From the NCBI RefSeq assembly GCF_001707885.1, contig NZ_MASS01000015.1, positions 22,666 to 86,665 of the forward strand: a DNA stretch of 64,000 nucleotides, written 5' to 3'. Origin of the DNA: Desulfosporosinus cupriresistens. GTDB lineage: Bacteria; Bacillota; Desulfitobacteriia; Desulfitobacteriales; Desulfitobacteriaceae. Below, piece after piece: positions 9,099-17,550 of the stretch; the stretch's first letter is position 1, and each line of letters opens with the position of its first letter. Below the pieces are notes generated by a model. It made no database searches. It was given only the letters and a program-made list of their open reading frames with translations, and was not told where the DNA came from. The position numbers and the translations under genes were made by a program.

Positions 9099-10376
9099 AT
9101 GAAAATTGTTGATGTTATTGCTTCGCCGGGGCTTACTGGATTTTACTTTGACGATCAAAAGGCGATTAAAGCGGGGGCTGCCCATGATGGCTTTACTTAT
9201 AATGGGGAGCCGAAGACACCGGGGTTTAAGGCGGTTCGTCAACGTGGGGAGTCGATTTCTGTAATTCTCATTTTGAAAGATGGGCAAGTGGCTTCGGGAG
9301 ATTGTGCAGCCGTGCAATATTCTGGGGCTGGTGGTCGGGATCCGCTTTTTTTGGCTAAAGATTTTATTCCTATTATTATGGAAGAGATTGCGCCTAAGCT
9401 GGTAGGACAGGAACTTGATTCCTTTCGGCGTTTGGTGGGTCTTGCAGAAAGTTTAATCCGGCCCAATGGGGATCGCTATCATACAGCCATTCGCTATGGG
9501 GTGAGTCAGGCTATTCTTGATGGTGTGGCTAAAGCTAAGAAGAAGACGATGACAGAAGTTATTCTTGAGGAATATAAACTGCCACTGGTTCTGGAGCCTG
9601 TCCCAATTTTTACCCAAACCGGGGATGATCGCTATGATAATGCAGATAAGGCGATTATTAAACGTGCTGGGGTGTTACCGCATGCTTTGATTAATAATGT
9701 GGACACAAAGCTGGGGAAAAATGGGGAACTACTCTTGGACTATGTGGAGTGGCTGAAAAACCGAATTCTGACGTTGGGTGGAGATGGCTATCGCCCTGTC
9801 TTGCATATTGATGTTTATGGCACAATTGGGATTGCCTTTGAAGATAGTACGGAGCGGATGGTCGACTACTTTGCGAAGCTGGAAAAGGCCGCTGCACCGT
9901 TGCACTTGCGAATTGAAGGACCGATGGATGCTGGAAGTGTCGAGGGTCAAATTGAACAACTTAAGTCTTTGCGCGAGGCCTTGAAGGCTAAGGATATTAA
10001 GGTTGAAATCGTAGCCGATGAGTGGTGCAATACGTATGAAGATATTGTCAAATTTGTAGATGCTCAAGCCGCTGATATGGTTCAAATCAAGACCCCGGAT
10101 CTAGGGGGAATTCAAAACACCATAGAAGCAGTCATCTATGCCAAAAAATATGGTGTAGGTGCTTATGTCGGTGGATCTTGTAATGAAACGGATGCCGGTG
10201 GACGGACTGCAGTTCATGTATCTCTGGCTACTCGTCCGGATCAAATGCTGGCGAAGCCCGGTATGGGCGTGGATGAAGGGTATATGATTGTGCATAATGA
10301 GATGAGTAGGACCCTGACTGTATTGAAGTATCGGGAAGGGAAGAAAACGCACGCTGAGGAAGCATTTTGGAGTTAG
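9099..10376 (+). CDS. mal: Methylaspartate ammonia-lyase
   Basis: This enolase-superfamily enzyme removes ammonia from (2S,3S)-3-methylaspartate to give mesaconate, the second step of the methylaspartate route of glutamate fermentation. The general base lysine falls at residue 331 in QIKTPDLGG, the same number as in the characterised enzyme. Metal-ligand regions HIDVYGTIG, RIEGPMDAGS and EIVADEWCNT are all in place. Length of 425 residues (usual 413) includes a slightly longer C-terminus. AGGGAGGG precedes the ATG. It closes the operon; a hairpin terminator follows at 10429. Product use would need a mesaconase, which is not seen here. Confidence 0.97.
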   Translation: MKIVDVIASPGLTGFYFDDQKAIKAGAAHDGFTYNGEPKTPGFKAVRQRGESISVILILKDGQVASGDCAAVQYSGAGGRDPLFLAKDFIPIIMEEIAPKLVGQELDSFRRLVGLAESLIRPNGDRYHTAIRYGVSQAILDGVAKAKKKTMTEVILEEYKLPLVLEPVPIFTQTGDDRYDNADKAIIKRAGVLPHALINNVDTKLGKNGELLLDYVEWLKNRILTLGGDGYRPVLHIDVYGTIGIAFEDSTERMVDYFAKLEKAAAPLHLRIEGPMDAGSVEGQIEQLKSLREALKAKDIKVEIVADEWCNTYEDIVKFVDAQAADMVQIKTPDLGGIQNTIEAVIYAKKYGVGAYVGGSCNETDAGGRTAVHVSLATRPDQMLAKPGMGVDEGYMIVHNEMSRTLTVLKYREGKKTHAEEAFWS

Positions 10377-10428
10377 GCAAGGGTCGCGAAATACTCGTTT
10401 TTGAGAATAACTTACGTAGAAACGTTGG

Positions 10429-10463
10429 AAAGGCCCTGCAGAGAGCTTGTCTCTGAGGGCCTT
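10429..10463 (+). terminator. Terminator after mal
   Basis: A stem of AAAGGCCCT against AGGGCCTTT encloses a GCAGAGAGCTTGTCTCTG stem-loop; the T-run is short. It lies 52 bases past the mal stop. Confidence 0.65.
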
Positions 10464-10507
10464 TAGGAGGTGTTCTCTATGTATGAAATTAATAGGTAGA
10501 ATTAAAA

Positions 10508-11083
10508 TTAAATTGTCTCAAATATCGGTTTCAAGTCTACTGTGAAGTCTGGGAAGACAGCCACCTTGATCTGGTCTGTTTCAGTATAAGATTCTGGTCT
10601 GCCATATCTATTGTTGGGCTGTAGGGTATATACACTGATAAATTTGCCGTCTGGTTCTACGATCCAGTATTCTTGAACACCAACTTCTTCATATTTGTTA
10701 AATTTCCAAACCTTATCGTTTCTTGCCGTTGCAGGGGAGGTTATCTCGATCACGAGAGTGGGAGTCCCAAAGTAGCCCGTACCTTTTAGACCTTCTTTAT
10801 CACAAACAATTATAAGATCAGGCTACACAACAAAAGTGGTTTCTTCATCGTTTTCGTTTGTTTCAGGAAGCCTTAAGTCAAATGGTGCGGCAAACACCTG
10901 ACAGGACTTATCTTTTAGGTAATTGTTGAATTGGGTTAATAGCTCCCTCGATATAGCCTGATGTTGCCAGGTAGGTGCAGATTGCATATGAGGTACTCCA
11001 TTAATAATTTCCCACCGTTCATTTTCAGGCCAGGTTAAATAATCGGCGAAGGTATACTTCTTGTTTTCTTGATGTAATGGCAT
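10508..11083 (-). pseudogene. Uma2-family nuclease-like gene split by an amber codon
   Basis: The two halves are in the same frame (10823 and 10508 differ by a multiple of three) and read as one Uma2/DUF820 protein, interrupted only by TAG at 10823-10825. The N-terminal part has KYTFADYLTWPENERWEIINGVPH and AAPFDLRLP. After the stop come PDLIIVCDKEGLKGTGYFG, PTLVIEITSPATARNDKVWKFNKYEEVGVQEYWIVEP, the usual PD-(D/E)xK-like core. Family members have Q or E where the stop sits, so CAG to TAG is the simplest change. The start at 11083 follows AAGGAGGG with good spacing. The function of Uma2 proteins is poorly known. It stands alone on the minus strand. Confidence 0.85.
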
Positions 11084-11382
11084 ATAGTAATCCCTCCTTA
11101 TAATCAAGTGAGATTCCTTAGACAAACCAACAATAATTCTAAGGTATTTATTCTTCTATGGTTTTCTCTGATTTATGTCATTAAACTATTATACCATTAT
11201 ATGGGCATTGCGTCATAGCATCTGCTAACATTCCAAAGGGTGATCATTCACTTACTAGCGATCTGTGTTCGTTTAAAGGACATGACTCTCTGGTGACACC
11301 TACTTAACATTTTGGGCTCGACCCATTAAAATATAAGAAGAAAGTCCTATTAACAGGTTTTAGCAAGGAGTAGACAGCGATT

Positions 11383-12396
11383 ATGGGTAAAATCGGGTTA
11401 ACAACGACGGTGCCGGTTGAAGTGATTTTTGCAGCGGGTGAGACACCTGTTGATTTGAACAATATTTTTATTACAGGCTCGGAGGCTATGCGTCGAGTGG
11501 AAGAGGCGGAGTTGGCTGGCTTTCCGAGGAATGTGTGTGGTTGGATTAAGGGGTTGTATTCAACGGCTTTGCATAATCCGGACATTAAGCGCATTGTTGC
11601 TGTGACACAAGGAGATTGTAGTAATACCCATGCTCTGATGGAGACATGGGAAGTGGAGGGAATCGAAATTATTCCCTTTGCTTTTCCGTATGATCAGGAC
11701 CCGGATATGCTCCGTCTCCAGATGGACAAGCTAATTAAAGCTTTAGGGACAACCTGGGAAGGTGTGAAGCTGCAGAAGAAGCGCCTTGATCAGGTTCGAG
11801 CTTTGGCCTGGGAAATTGACCGACTAACTTGGGAGGAAAATCGGGTTAGTGGGTTTGAGAACCATCTTTATCTTGTTTCGTGTTCAGATTTTAATGGCGA
11901 CCCAGAGGGCTTTGCCCAAGAGATGGAGGAATTCATTCAAAAGGCGCGTACGCGGGAGTCTTTGTCAGGAGAGTTCCGTTCAAGATCTGGAGGGAAAGGG
12001 CGGGAAATCCGCCTCGGTTTTATCGGGGTTCCACCTATTTTCCCTGAATTATACGATTTTTTAGAAAAACACGGAGCTCGTGTTGTTTTCAATGAAGTGC
12101 AGAGGCAATTTGCGATGCCTTTTGAGACAGATGATGTAGTCGAGCAGTACCGCTTATATACGTATCCCTATAAAGTATTTCAAAGGATCGAGGATATTTC
12201 TCGCGAGGCGGAACGCCGTCAACTAGATGGAATCATACACTATACGCAAAGTTTCTGCTATCGTCAGATTGAGGATCTGATCATAAGAAAGAAATTAGAT
12301 TACCCGGTTCTAACCTTGGAAGGGGAGAATCCAACAGGATTGGATGCGCGGAGTAAAATGAGGATAGAGTCTTTTTTGAGTATGCTCATAGATTAG
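11383..12396 (+). CDS. Solo 2-hydroxyacyl-CoA dehydratase / benzoyl-CoA reductase-like protein
   Basis: This 337-residue protein resembles the HgdB/HgdC-type subunits (COG1775) of ATP-activated dehydratases. Candidate iron-sulfur ligands are Cys52 (RNVCGW), Cys79 (TQGDCSN) and Cys292 (QSFCYRQ), in the positions typical of the family; Cys167 is another. Classic 2-hydroxyglutaryl-CoA dehydratase is a heterodimer, but only one subunit gene is here, followed by the activator gene. That arrangement is also found for double-cubane cluster proteins and other uncharacterised family members. It lies next to the glutamate operon, so a role in an alternative glutamate route is possible but unproven. A weak AAGGAG lies 12 bases before the ATG. 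Confidence 0.82.
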   Translation: MGKIGLTTTVPVEVIFAAGETPVDLNNIFITGSEAMRRVEEAELAGFPRNVCGWIKGLYSTALHNPDIKRIVAVTQGDCSNTHALMETWEVEGIEIIPFAFPYDQDPDMLRLQMDKLIKALGTTWEGVKLQKKRLDQVRALAWEIDRLTWEENRVSGFENHLYLVSCSDFNGDPEGFAQEMEEFIQKARTRESLSGEFRSRSGGKGREIRLGFIGVPPIFPELYDFLEKHGARVVFNEVQRQFAMPFETDDVVEQYRLYTYPYKVFQRIEDISREAERRQLDGIIHYTQSFCYRQIEDLIIRKKLDYPVLTLEGENPTGLDARSKMRIESFLSMLID

Positions 12397-12835
12397 GGCG
12401 AACACTAGGATGTGTTTCGGCCAAAGCGACATCCGCTGGCCCGAAGACACTGTCTTCGCACGAATTAGCCTTCTTGCAGGATGGTCGAGTGTCACCGGAG
12501 CCAAGGCTCGAACAGGACGTTCGAGATTAGCGCTGGTCATGGATGGCGAGAAGGGACCGCTGCCAAGACGATAAGCGGACGAGCTTATCGCCACACTGCA
12601 ACTTATTACGCATACTCCTGCAGTGTGGATTGGCAAGGTGCCTTGATGGTGGGAGGGGACCTTGTCCGCCCTGCTTTATGAAAGAGGGTTTAAAGCCAAG
12701 TTCGGCTACGACTCATGCAAAGGTTTCACGCCGTTTCTCACGACCCTCTGGGCGGGGAAGACGAAGGGGATCGATTAGAATAGTACCCACTATAAGTCTA
12801 GAGAAGATTTGGAACATGTAGAAAGGAGGTAGGGC
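12397..12835. repeat. Composite interspersed repeat between dehydratase-like gene and activator
   Basis: The 439-base gap separates two genes expected to be coupled. It contains the palindrome CGAAGACACTGTCTTCG at 12442-12458, followed by GCACGAATTAGCCTTCTTGC as in the other family members, and preceded by GACATCCGCTGGCCCG, identical to 55766-55780. Downstream, GGCGAGAAGGGACC at 12546 matches 55818. A second hairpin, GATAAGCGGACGAGCTTATC, lies near 12570. The remainder to 12800 looks like decayed repeat sequence. Overlapping short ORFs here have no family features. Confidence 0.75.
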
Positions 12836-13612
12836 ATGTCTGAGCAAATTGTTTGTGGAATTGATTTAGGAAGCCGGAGTGTGAAGATTGCCCTCATGGA
12901 GCGGCCAGAGGAAGGGGCACGTTTAGAGATCCTTCGGTTGGAGAGCTTGGATACGATTCGTTTTTACCGGGAGTATGGGCGAAAGCAGGGGGATAAACTA
13001 GTCGTGAACTTTGAGGCCTTGGGACTGCCTGTAGTGGATCGTTTGGTTTCCACCGGTTATGGACGGAATACTCTGGAGCTTGCTGGAGGTGAGGCGATTC
13101 CAGAGTTGAAGGCGCATGTTTTAGGTGCGATTTATCAGACGGGTCTAACGGATTTCACCTTGATCGATCTTGGGGGACAAGATAGTAAAATAATCCAGGT
13201 CCGGAAAGGCAAAATGATCGATTTTCTGACGAATGATAAGTGTGCGGCTTCTTCTGGCCGTTATTTAGAAAATATGGCAAGTGTTCTCGATGTGACTCTT
13301 GAGGAGCTTGGACAATATACAGATAATCCGGTGGAGTTGAATTCTACCTGTGCAGTGTTTGGTGAAAGTGAGCTTATCGGTAAGATTGTGGAAGGGTTTC
13401 CGCTGGCAGAACTCGGAGCTGGGGTTAACGCTACGATTGTCAAGCGAATTTTGCCCCTGCTGCGTTCTTTTGCCGGGGAGGTACTAGTCTTTACTGGGGG
13501 TGTTGCACACAACCGCGCAGTTGCCAAGCTCTTGGAGGTTGGGTCCGGCCGACGGATTGTTATCCCGCAGGAGCCCCAGTTTAATGGGGCGATCGGGTGC
13601 TGTTGTGTATAG
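12836..13612 (+). CDS. 2-hydroxyacyl-CoA dehydratase activator (ATP-dependent reductase)
   Basis: This is an ASKHA ATPase of the HgdC/BcrAD/BadFG family, which couples ATP hydrolysis to low-potential electron transfer into the dehydratase or reductase partner. The phosphate motif GIDLGSRSVKIALME is at the N-terminus, TLIDLGGQDSKII is the second, and VFTGGVAHNRAV is the adenosine motif. Cys136 (NDKCAASSGR) and Cys172 (NSTCAVFGESE) are the two cysteines that hold the single [4Fe-4S] cluster between the monomers of the dimer. Length is 258, normal for the family. AAAGGAGGT precedes the ATG. Its natural partner is the gene at 11383. Confidence 0.92.
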   Translation: MSEQIVCGIDLGSRSVKIALMERPEEGARLEILRLESLDTIRFYREYGRKQGDKLVVNFEALGLPVVDRLVSTGYGRNTLELAGGEAIPELKAHVLGAIYQTGLTDFTLIDLGGQDSKIIQVRKGKMIDFLTNDKCAASSGRYLENMASVLDVTLEELGQYTDNPVELNSTCAVFGESELIGKIVEGFPLAELGAGVNATIVKRILPLLRSFAGEVLVFTGGVAHNRAVAKLLEVGSGRRIVIPQEPQFNGAIGCCCV

Positions 13613-14159
13613 TGATACACTGATTAACTGATTTACACTTTAATTTATTGAAATTTTTCTTCTACCTCTTCTGCGTTCTTTCGCCGGGGAGTTTTTTTGT
13701 CTTCGAAAGGAAACAAACCTAGCACCCCGCACGCCTTATTTGGTGTGCTGGGTGCTGTTTTTAAATGGGGAGTTTTGTTGATCAGAAAATGTAATCCATT
13801 TTGTCAATAAGGTCTTGTCCAACCTGTGTTATTGCGAAAGCCTATTCTTAAGAACAATCATTATGGTACAAAAGTAGACTAGTCAGTTCCTCGTTAGATG
13901 GAGCCATACTTATCAAGTAATAGGCAAAAAAAGTATGCTTAATGGTGATTTCTGAACAGAGCAGAGGGGATATTATTAGGTCAAGTTAAAGGAAGGGGCG
14001 GCAAGAGTTTCTTAACAGTTTAATCGTAATTGTTCCCATTCGATTAACAACGATTGTAAAGGGCAAGTGACTCTTACCAATTAAAGAGGTCCTGAGAATT
14101 GGTAAGTTCTATTAACCATACAAAATCTCCAGTAACAAGAAAGGGATGACTTATAAAAA
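13613..14159 (+). other. Intergenic region before sipW
   Basis: No gene is seen. At 13721-13763 there is a terminator-like hairpin (AGCACCCCGCACGCC against GGTGTGCTGGGTGCT, then TTTTT). Bases 13666-13700 repeat about 25 bases of the 3' part of the activator gene (CTGCGTTCTTTCGCCGGGGA), a small duplication. At 14073-14106 a perfect 10-bp inverted repeat, CTTACCAATT and AATTGGTAAG, encloses AAAGAGGTCCTGAG 54 bases ahead of sipW and may be an operator or RNA hairpin. Confidence 0.6.
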
Positions 14160-14762
14160 ATGAAACGTGCTCTAAAGTGGGGTAGCAACATTGTCAGCGT
14201 GATTTTGGGAGTGGTGTTGATACTTACGGTATATACCGCAGTCACTTCCAGAGTTAAAGGTGTGCCAGAAGTTTTCGGTTTACAGATGTATGAGGTGCTT
14301 TCAGGATCCATGGAACCCGGAATCCATACAGGCTCTGTGATATTCGACAAGCCAGGTGTAGATGTTAAAAGCTTAAAAGCTGGCGATGTAATCACATTTA
14401 AAGCAGCTGATAATCCTAATATGCTAATCACCCACAGAATCATCCAAATTAAAACCCAAGACGGCGCTTTAGCATTTCAAACAAAAGGTGATGCAAATGA
14501 CGCACAAGACAGTGGCCTTGTTCCAGCGGCAAATATAGTAGCTCAATATGCGAATATTACAATTCCATTTGTTGGTTATTACCTTAATTTGATGAAATCA
14601 AAGATAGGGATTATCTTGTTTATCATGGCACCTGGCGCGCTTTTGATACTATGTACAATGTTCGGTTTATTCCGCGAGATAATGAAGTATGAGAAAGATA
14701 AAAAGAATGATTCAGTTGATCTACCACCAGACGTATCATCTGAGAGTGCCAGAAAAGCGTAA
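14160..14762 (+). CDS. sipW: Signal peptidase I, SipW (ER) type
   Basis: This membrane signal peptidase of the archaeal/ER type has two transmembrane segments, at about residues 8-27 and 140-168. The catalytic serine is Ser50 in VLSGSMEPGIHTGSV. Instead of the bacterial lysine there is a histidine, His92, in LITHRIIQI, which is the mark of the SipW type. In Bacillus, SipW processes TasA and TapA, the matrix-fibre proteins. Here it directly precedes several TasA-like genes, so it most likely matures them. The Shine-Dalgarno site is weak and distant (AAAGGGATG), unlike those of its neighbours. Confidence 0.93.
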   Translation: MKRALKWGSNIVSVILGVVLILTVYTAVTSRVKGVPEVFGLQMYEVLSGSMEPGIHTGSVIFDKPGVDVKSLKAGDVITFKAADNPNMLITHRIIQIKTQDGALAFQTKGDANDAQDSGLVPAANIVAQYANITIPFVGYYLNLMKSKIGIILFIMAPGALLILCTMFGLFREIMKYEKDKKNDSVDLPPDVSSESARKA

Positions 14763-14896
14763 GAAATACAAACCTTGGTTTTGAAATACTTCTCATTAGC
14801 GAAGAGGAGGAGAAAGTCCATTCGCTAACAGCATGGGAGGTTTCAAATAAATACCCTTATCTGAGGAGAATAAAATTATTAGGGAGGAATATTGAA

Positions 14897-15415
14897 ATGA
14901 GTCTCAAGAAAAAATTAGCAATGGCAGTCGTCACCACTACAGCAGGTGCCGCAATCATGGCAGCAGGATCCTTCGCATTGTTTACCAGCACAGCGACTAA
15001 TGCGGATAACACGTTCACAGCTGGTACCGTTGTCGTTACGGACAAAACTGTCGGAAAAGTTGTCGCTCAAGAAGTTAATTTCGCAAACCTCGCGCCTGGA
15101 GATGGCAAGACTTTGAAAATGACCGTAAAAAATGAAGGTACCTTGGATGAGTGGGTAATGATTGACCAAGATTCAACTATTGCAAGTGAGGATGGCGCTC
15201 TATTCGAAGGAGCTAAACCAATAGTTCTAACGCCAGCCCAAACACCGAAGCTATTAGCACCAGGTGAATCTGTGGACTTGGATATAGATTACCTCTTCCC
15301 CCTAGAAGCTGATGATACCTATCAAGCAGCTATTGGTTCGTTTAATGTGGTCGTTGATGCTGTTCAAGCTCGCAATAATACTAATAGTGCTGGCGATGGC
15401 CCAGTAAGCTGGTAA
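14897..15415 (+). CDS. TasA/CalY-like secreted protein 1
   Basis: The 172-residue protein has a SipW-type signal (KKKLAMAVVTTTAGAAIMAAGSFALFTSTATN) followed by DNTFTAGTVVVTD, the sequence pattern of the camelysin/TasA family. The mature part contains FANLAPGDGKTLKMTVKNEG, the conserved beta-sandwich core. TasA proteins polymerise into surface or biofilm fibres, and camelysins were named as surface proteases, although protease activity is doubtful. A GGGAGG site lies 10 bases ahead of the ATG. It is the shortest and most canonical of the three TasA-like genes here and probably the main fibre subunit. Confidence 0.88.
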   Translation: MSLKKKLAMAVVTTTAGAAIMAAGSFALFTSTATNADNTFTAGTVVVTDKTVGKVVAQEVNFANLAPGDGKTLKMTVKNEGTLDEWVMIDQDSTIASEDGALFEGAKPIVLTPAQTPKLLAPGESVDLDIDYLFPLEADDTYQAAIGSFNVVVDAVQARNNTNSAGDGPVSW

Positions 15416-15428
15416 ACTGGCAATAGAC

Positions 15429-15464
15429 CAAGAATAGGGTGGTAGTACTACCACCCTATTCTTG
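15429..15464. terminator. Perfect 36-base palindrome between two TasA-like genes
   Basis: The 18-base half CAAGAATAGGGTGGTAGT is followed immediately by its exact complement. There is no strong T-run, so it may weaken read-through or protect the upstream mRNA so that calY-like gene 1 is made in excess. Confidence 0.65.
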
Positions 15465-15522
15465 ATTAACAGAGGTTGTTCGTAATCCCTCGGGAGAGAA
15501 CTCTTCATGTAGGAGGAATATC

Positions 15523-16194
15523 ATGAATAAAAAACTGCTAATGTTAATTCCTACCGGTGTAATAGCGGTTAGCTTACTTGTTGGCGGTTCTACGTACGCC
15601 TTATTCCGTAGTTCAGCTACGAATACTAATAACAATTTTACAGCAGGAACAATTAACCTGACTCAGAATAGGGATCAAGGTGATACCATTCCAGGACCTA
15701 TGTTCTACACCAATACATCTGATCCCACTGGTTCATTCCCTTACGACACAGATAAAAATATTGGTTATCAACCACCAGGGGGAGAGTCTTTCGGTGGACT
15801 GGCACCTGGTGACTCTATGACGAGGGCGATGAATTTGTTTAACAATGGCCCAAATGCTCTAGACGCGAAAGTCACGAAACTTAAGGCAACCGTAAATCCT
15901 CGAGGCTTAACTTCAGGAAGAGTTTATGATCAATTCACGGACAAGTTAAATGTGCTTGTTCAGGTGCCATCCGTCGATAAGATTTTGTACGATGGACCAT
16001 TGAGTGGCCTTCTAAATGGCAGTGACTCAGGGTGGACAGACATTAGTCCGGCCCTGCGTATGAATAAGAATGGTGGACCAATGAACATTACGTTTAAGGT
16101 TACCCTTGACCCGACTGCGAATAACGACATTCAGAATCAGACATTCGTATTCGATTTCTCATTCTATGCTGAACAGTTGAGAAACAATCCATAA
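15523..16194 (+). CDS. TasA-like secreted protein 2
   Basis: The 223-residue protein has a short SipW-type signal (NKKLLMLIPTGVIAVSLLVGGSTYALF) followed by RSSATNTNNNFTAGTINLTQ, as in its neighbour. The mature domain contains GGLAPGDSMTRAMNLFNNGPNALDAKVTKL, a longer version of the APGD...NxG core, and ends in FVFDFSFYAEQLRNN. It is larger than protein 1 and closer in layout to the gene at 16297. TAGGAGGAATATC precedes the ATG. It is probably a minor or anchoring fibre subunit, analogous in position (not in sequence) to TapA. A hairpin CCCCAAC...GTTGGGG lies just downstream at 16213-16243. Confidence 0.82.
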   Translation: MNKKLLMLIPTGVIAVSLLVGGSTYALFRSSATNTNNNFTAGTINLTQNRDQGDTIPGPMFYTNTSDPTGSFPYDTDKNIGYQPPGGESFGGLAPGDSMTRAMNLFNNGPNALDAKVTKLKATVNPRGLTSGRVYDQFTDKLNVLVQVPSVDKILYDGPLSGLLNGSDSGWTDISPALRMNKNGGPMNITFKVTLDPTANNDIQNQTFVFDFSFYAEQLRNNP

Positions 16195-16296
16195 CAACCC
16201 CTTCAAGCCCCAACTACATTCCAAAATGCGGTTGGGGATATAATTAAGCCAAAGGTAGTAACGCACTCCTCGGGACACGCTTGGAGGTGATTCGAC

Positions 16297-17343
16297 TTGA
16301 AAAAACGCCTCATAACTATAATCGCGATCATCTTTCTTGGTAACGGCCTGCTCATTGGTGGGGGAACATACGCGTTATTGACTGCATCGGCGACCAATAC
16401 GGGCAACCAATTTGAGGAATTCCAGGCTGAAACGATTGACATTCAATCGCTTCCTGAGTCTGACACCATCTCGGCTTTTCAATCTCGTTCTTTAGTTGCA
16501 AATTGTTGTAGCCAGCCAGTAAATTTAACTATGTTTTATGACCACACTATACCTGGACGAAATCCTTATGATGTTAAAACGAGCTATACACCATCCGGTG
16601 AAATTCCAGGAGGATGGGCGCCGGGAGACCATGTTAAACGAACCTGGAAAATTCTAAATTCGGGCGCAGCGTCGAAAATCACAGAGGTATATACTCCTGT
16701 GGATAAGTTCTCATTGAGAGATCGAAACGGGAATGCTGTACTCAGTGGTTCTCAAGTATATCAGGATTTCTTGAATCACATGAGGATCGACATATATTAT
16801 CCAGAAGGTAGTTCGACACCTATTTACACAGGCACTTTCCAGCAACTGGTTCAAGCTCCTCAGTCGCTTGACAAAGTCATTTGCCTAAGTAAGTGTTCAT
16901 CTACAACTGTTGCTTTTGTCGCATCAATGGATTTGAACGCACAGAACGATTTACAGGGCGTTAAAGGCGTACTGGACTTCCAATTAGGAGTAGAGCAAGT
17001 TAAAAACAATTGTTTTAGTCCTCCATTTAGCAATCGAAATTACTCAATGGAAAGAGGGTCTACGACTCCGATTAAATTTGAATGTTATGACTCAGATGGT
17101 AATCTGCTCACGTCCGGCCACAATGTGAAGCTTGTCATTATTGGCCGAGGCTTAGGAGAACGGACTTACACCTTGGGAAACGGCTTGAGTCTCGATGGCG
17201 GACATTATCAGGCTAACGTGTATGCGCATCAAAATCTGTTTCTCAATGGAGAAACCTATACTGCTACTGTTTACAATGGTTCCCAGATGTGTGGACAAAA
17301 GACGTTTATAACGGAACCAGGAAATCGTTCTAATGTACCATAA
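16297..17343 (+). CDS. TasA-like protein 3 with C-terminal PxKF-like domain
   Basis: The N-terminus has the same signal and fibre motif as its neighbours (LLIGGGTYALLTASATNTGNQF), then a TasA-like beta domain with GGWAPGDHVKRTWKILNSG and ending FQLGVEQVKNN at about residue 236. Residues 237-348 form an extra domain with GSTTPIKFECYDSDGNLL, GGHYQANVYA and YTATVYNGSQMCGQKTF. This resembles the small beta 'PxKF' domain seen on bacterial surface proteins. The same domain, about 80% alike, ends the next gene. Start is TTG 16297 after TGGAGGTGA. The extra domain may cap fibres or bind a surface ligand; that is inference. Confidence 0.78.
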   Translation: MKKRLITIIAIIFLGNGLLIGGGTYALLTASATNTGNQFEEFQAETIDIQSLPESDTISAFQSRSLVANCCSQPVNLTMFYDHTIPGRNPYDVKTSYTPSGEIPGGWAPGDHVKRTWKILNSGAASKITEVYTPVDKFSLRDRNGNAVLSGSQVYQDFLNHMRIDIYYPEGSSTPIYTGTFQQLVQAPQSLDKVICLSKCSSTTVAFVASMDLNAQNDLQGVKGVLDFQLGVEQVKNNCFSPPFSNRNYSMERGSTTPIKFECYDSDGNLLTSGHNVKLVIIGRGLGERTYTLGNGLSLDGGHYQANVYAHQNLFLNGETYTATVYNGSQMCGQKTFITEPGNRSNVP

Positions 17344-17550
17344 GGTTTTATGGTTCAAAAAGAGGGTCAGCCGTTTAGTATGGAGGGAGATAGTGCGCCT
17401 TTAAGTGGTCATTATCCATGTTCTACGTTTACGCCGATTATCCGACCTACCCGACCTACCAAATCCCCATGATAAAAAAACAGCGTATATCCTCAAATTT
17501 GGGTTTAATGCATTCCGAATACTTAGGTGTCTAAAGGGCGGTTGAAATTT

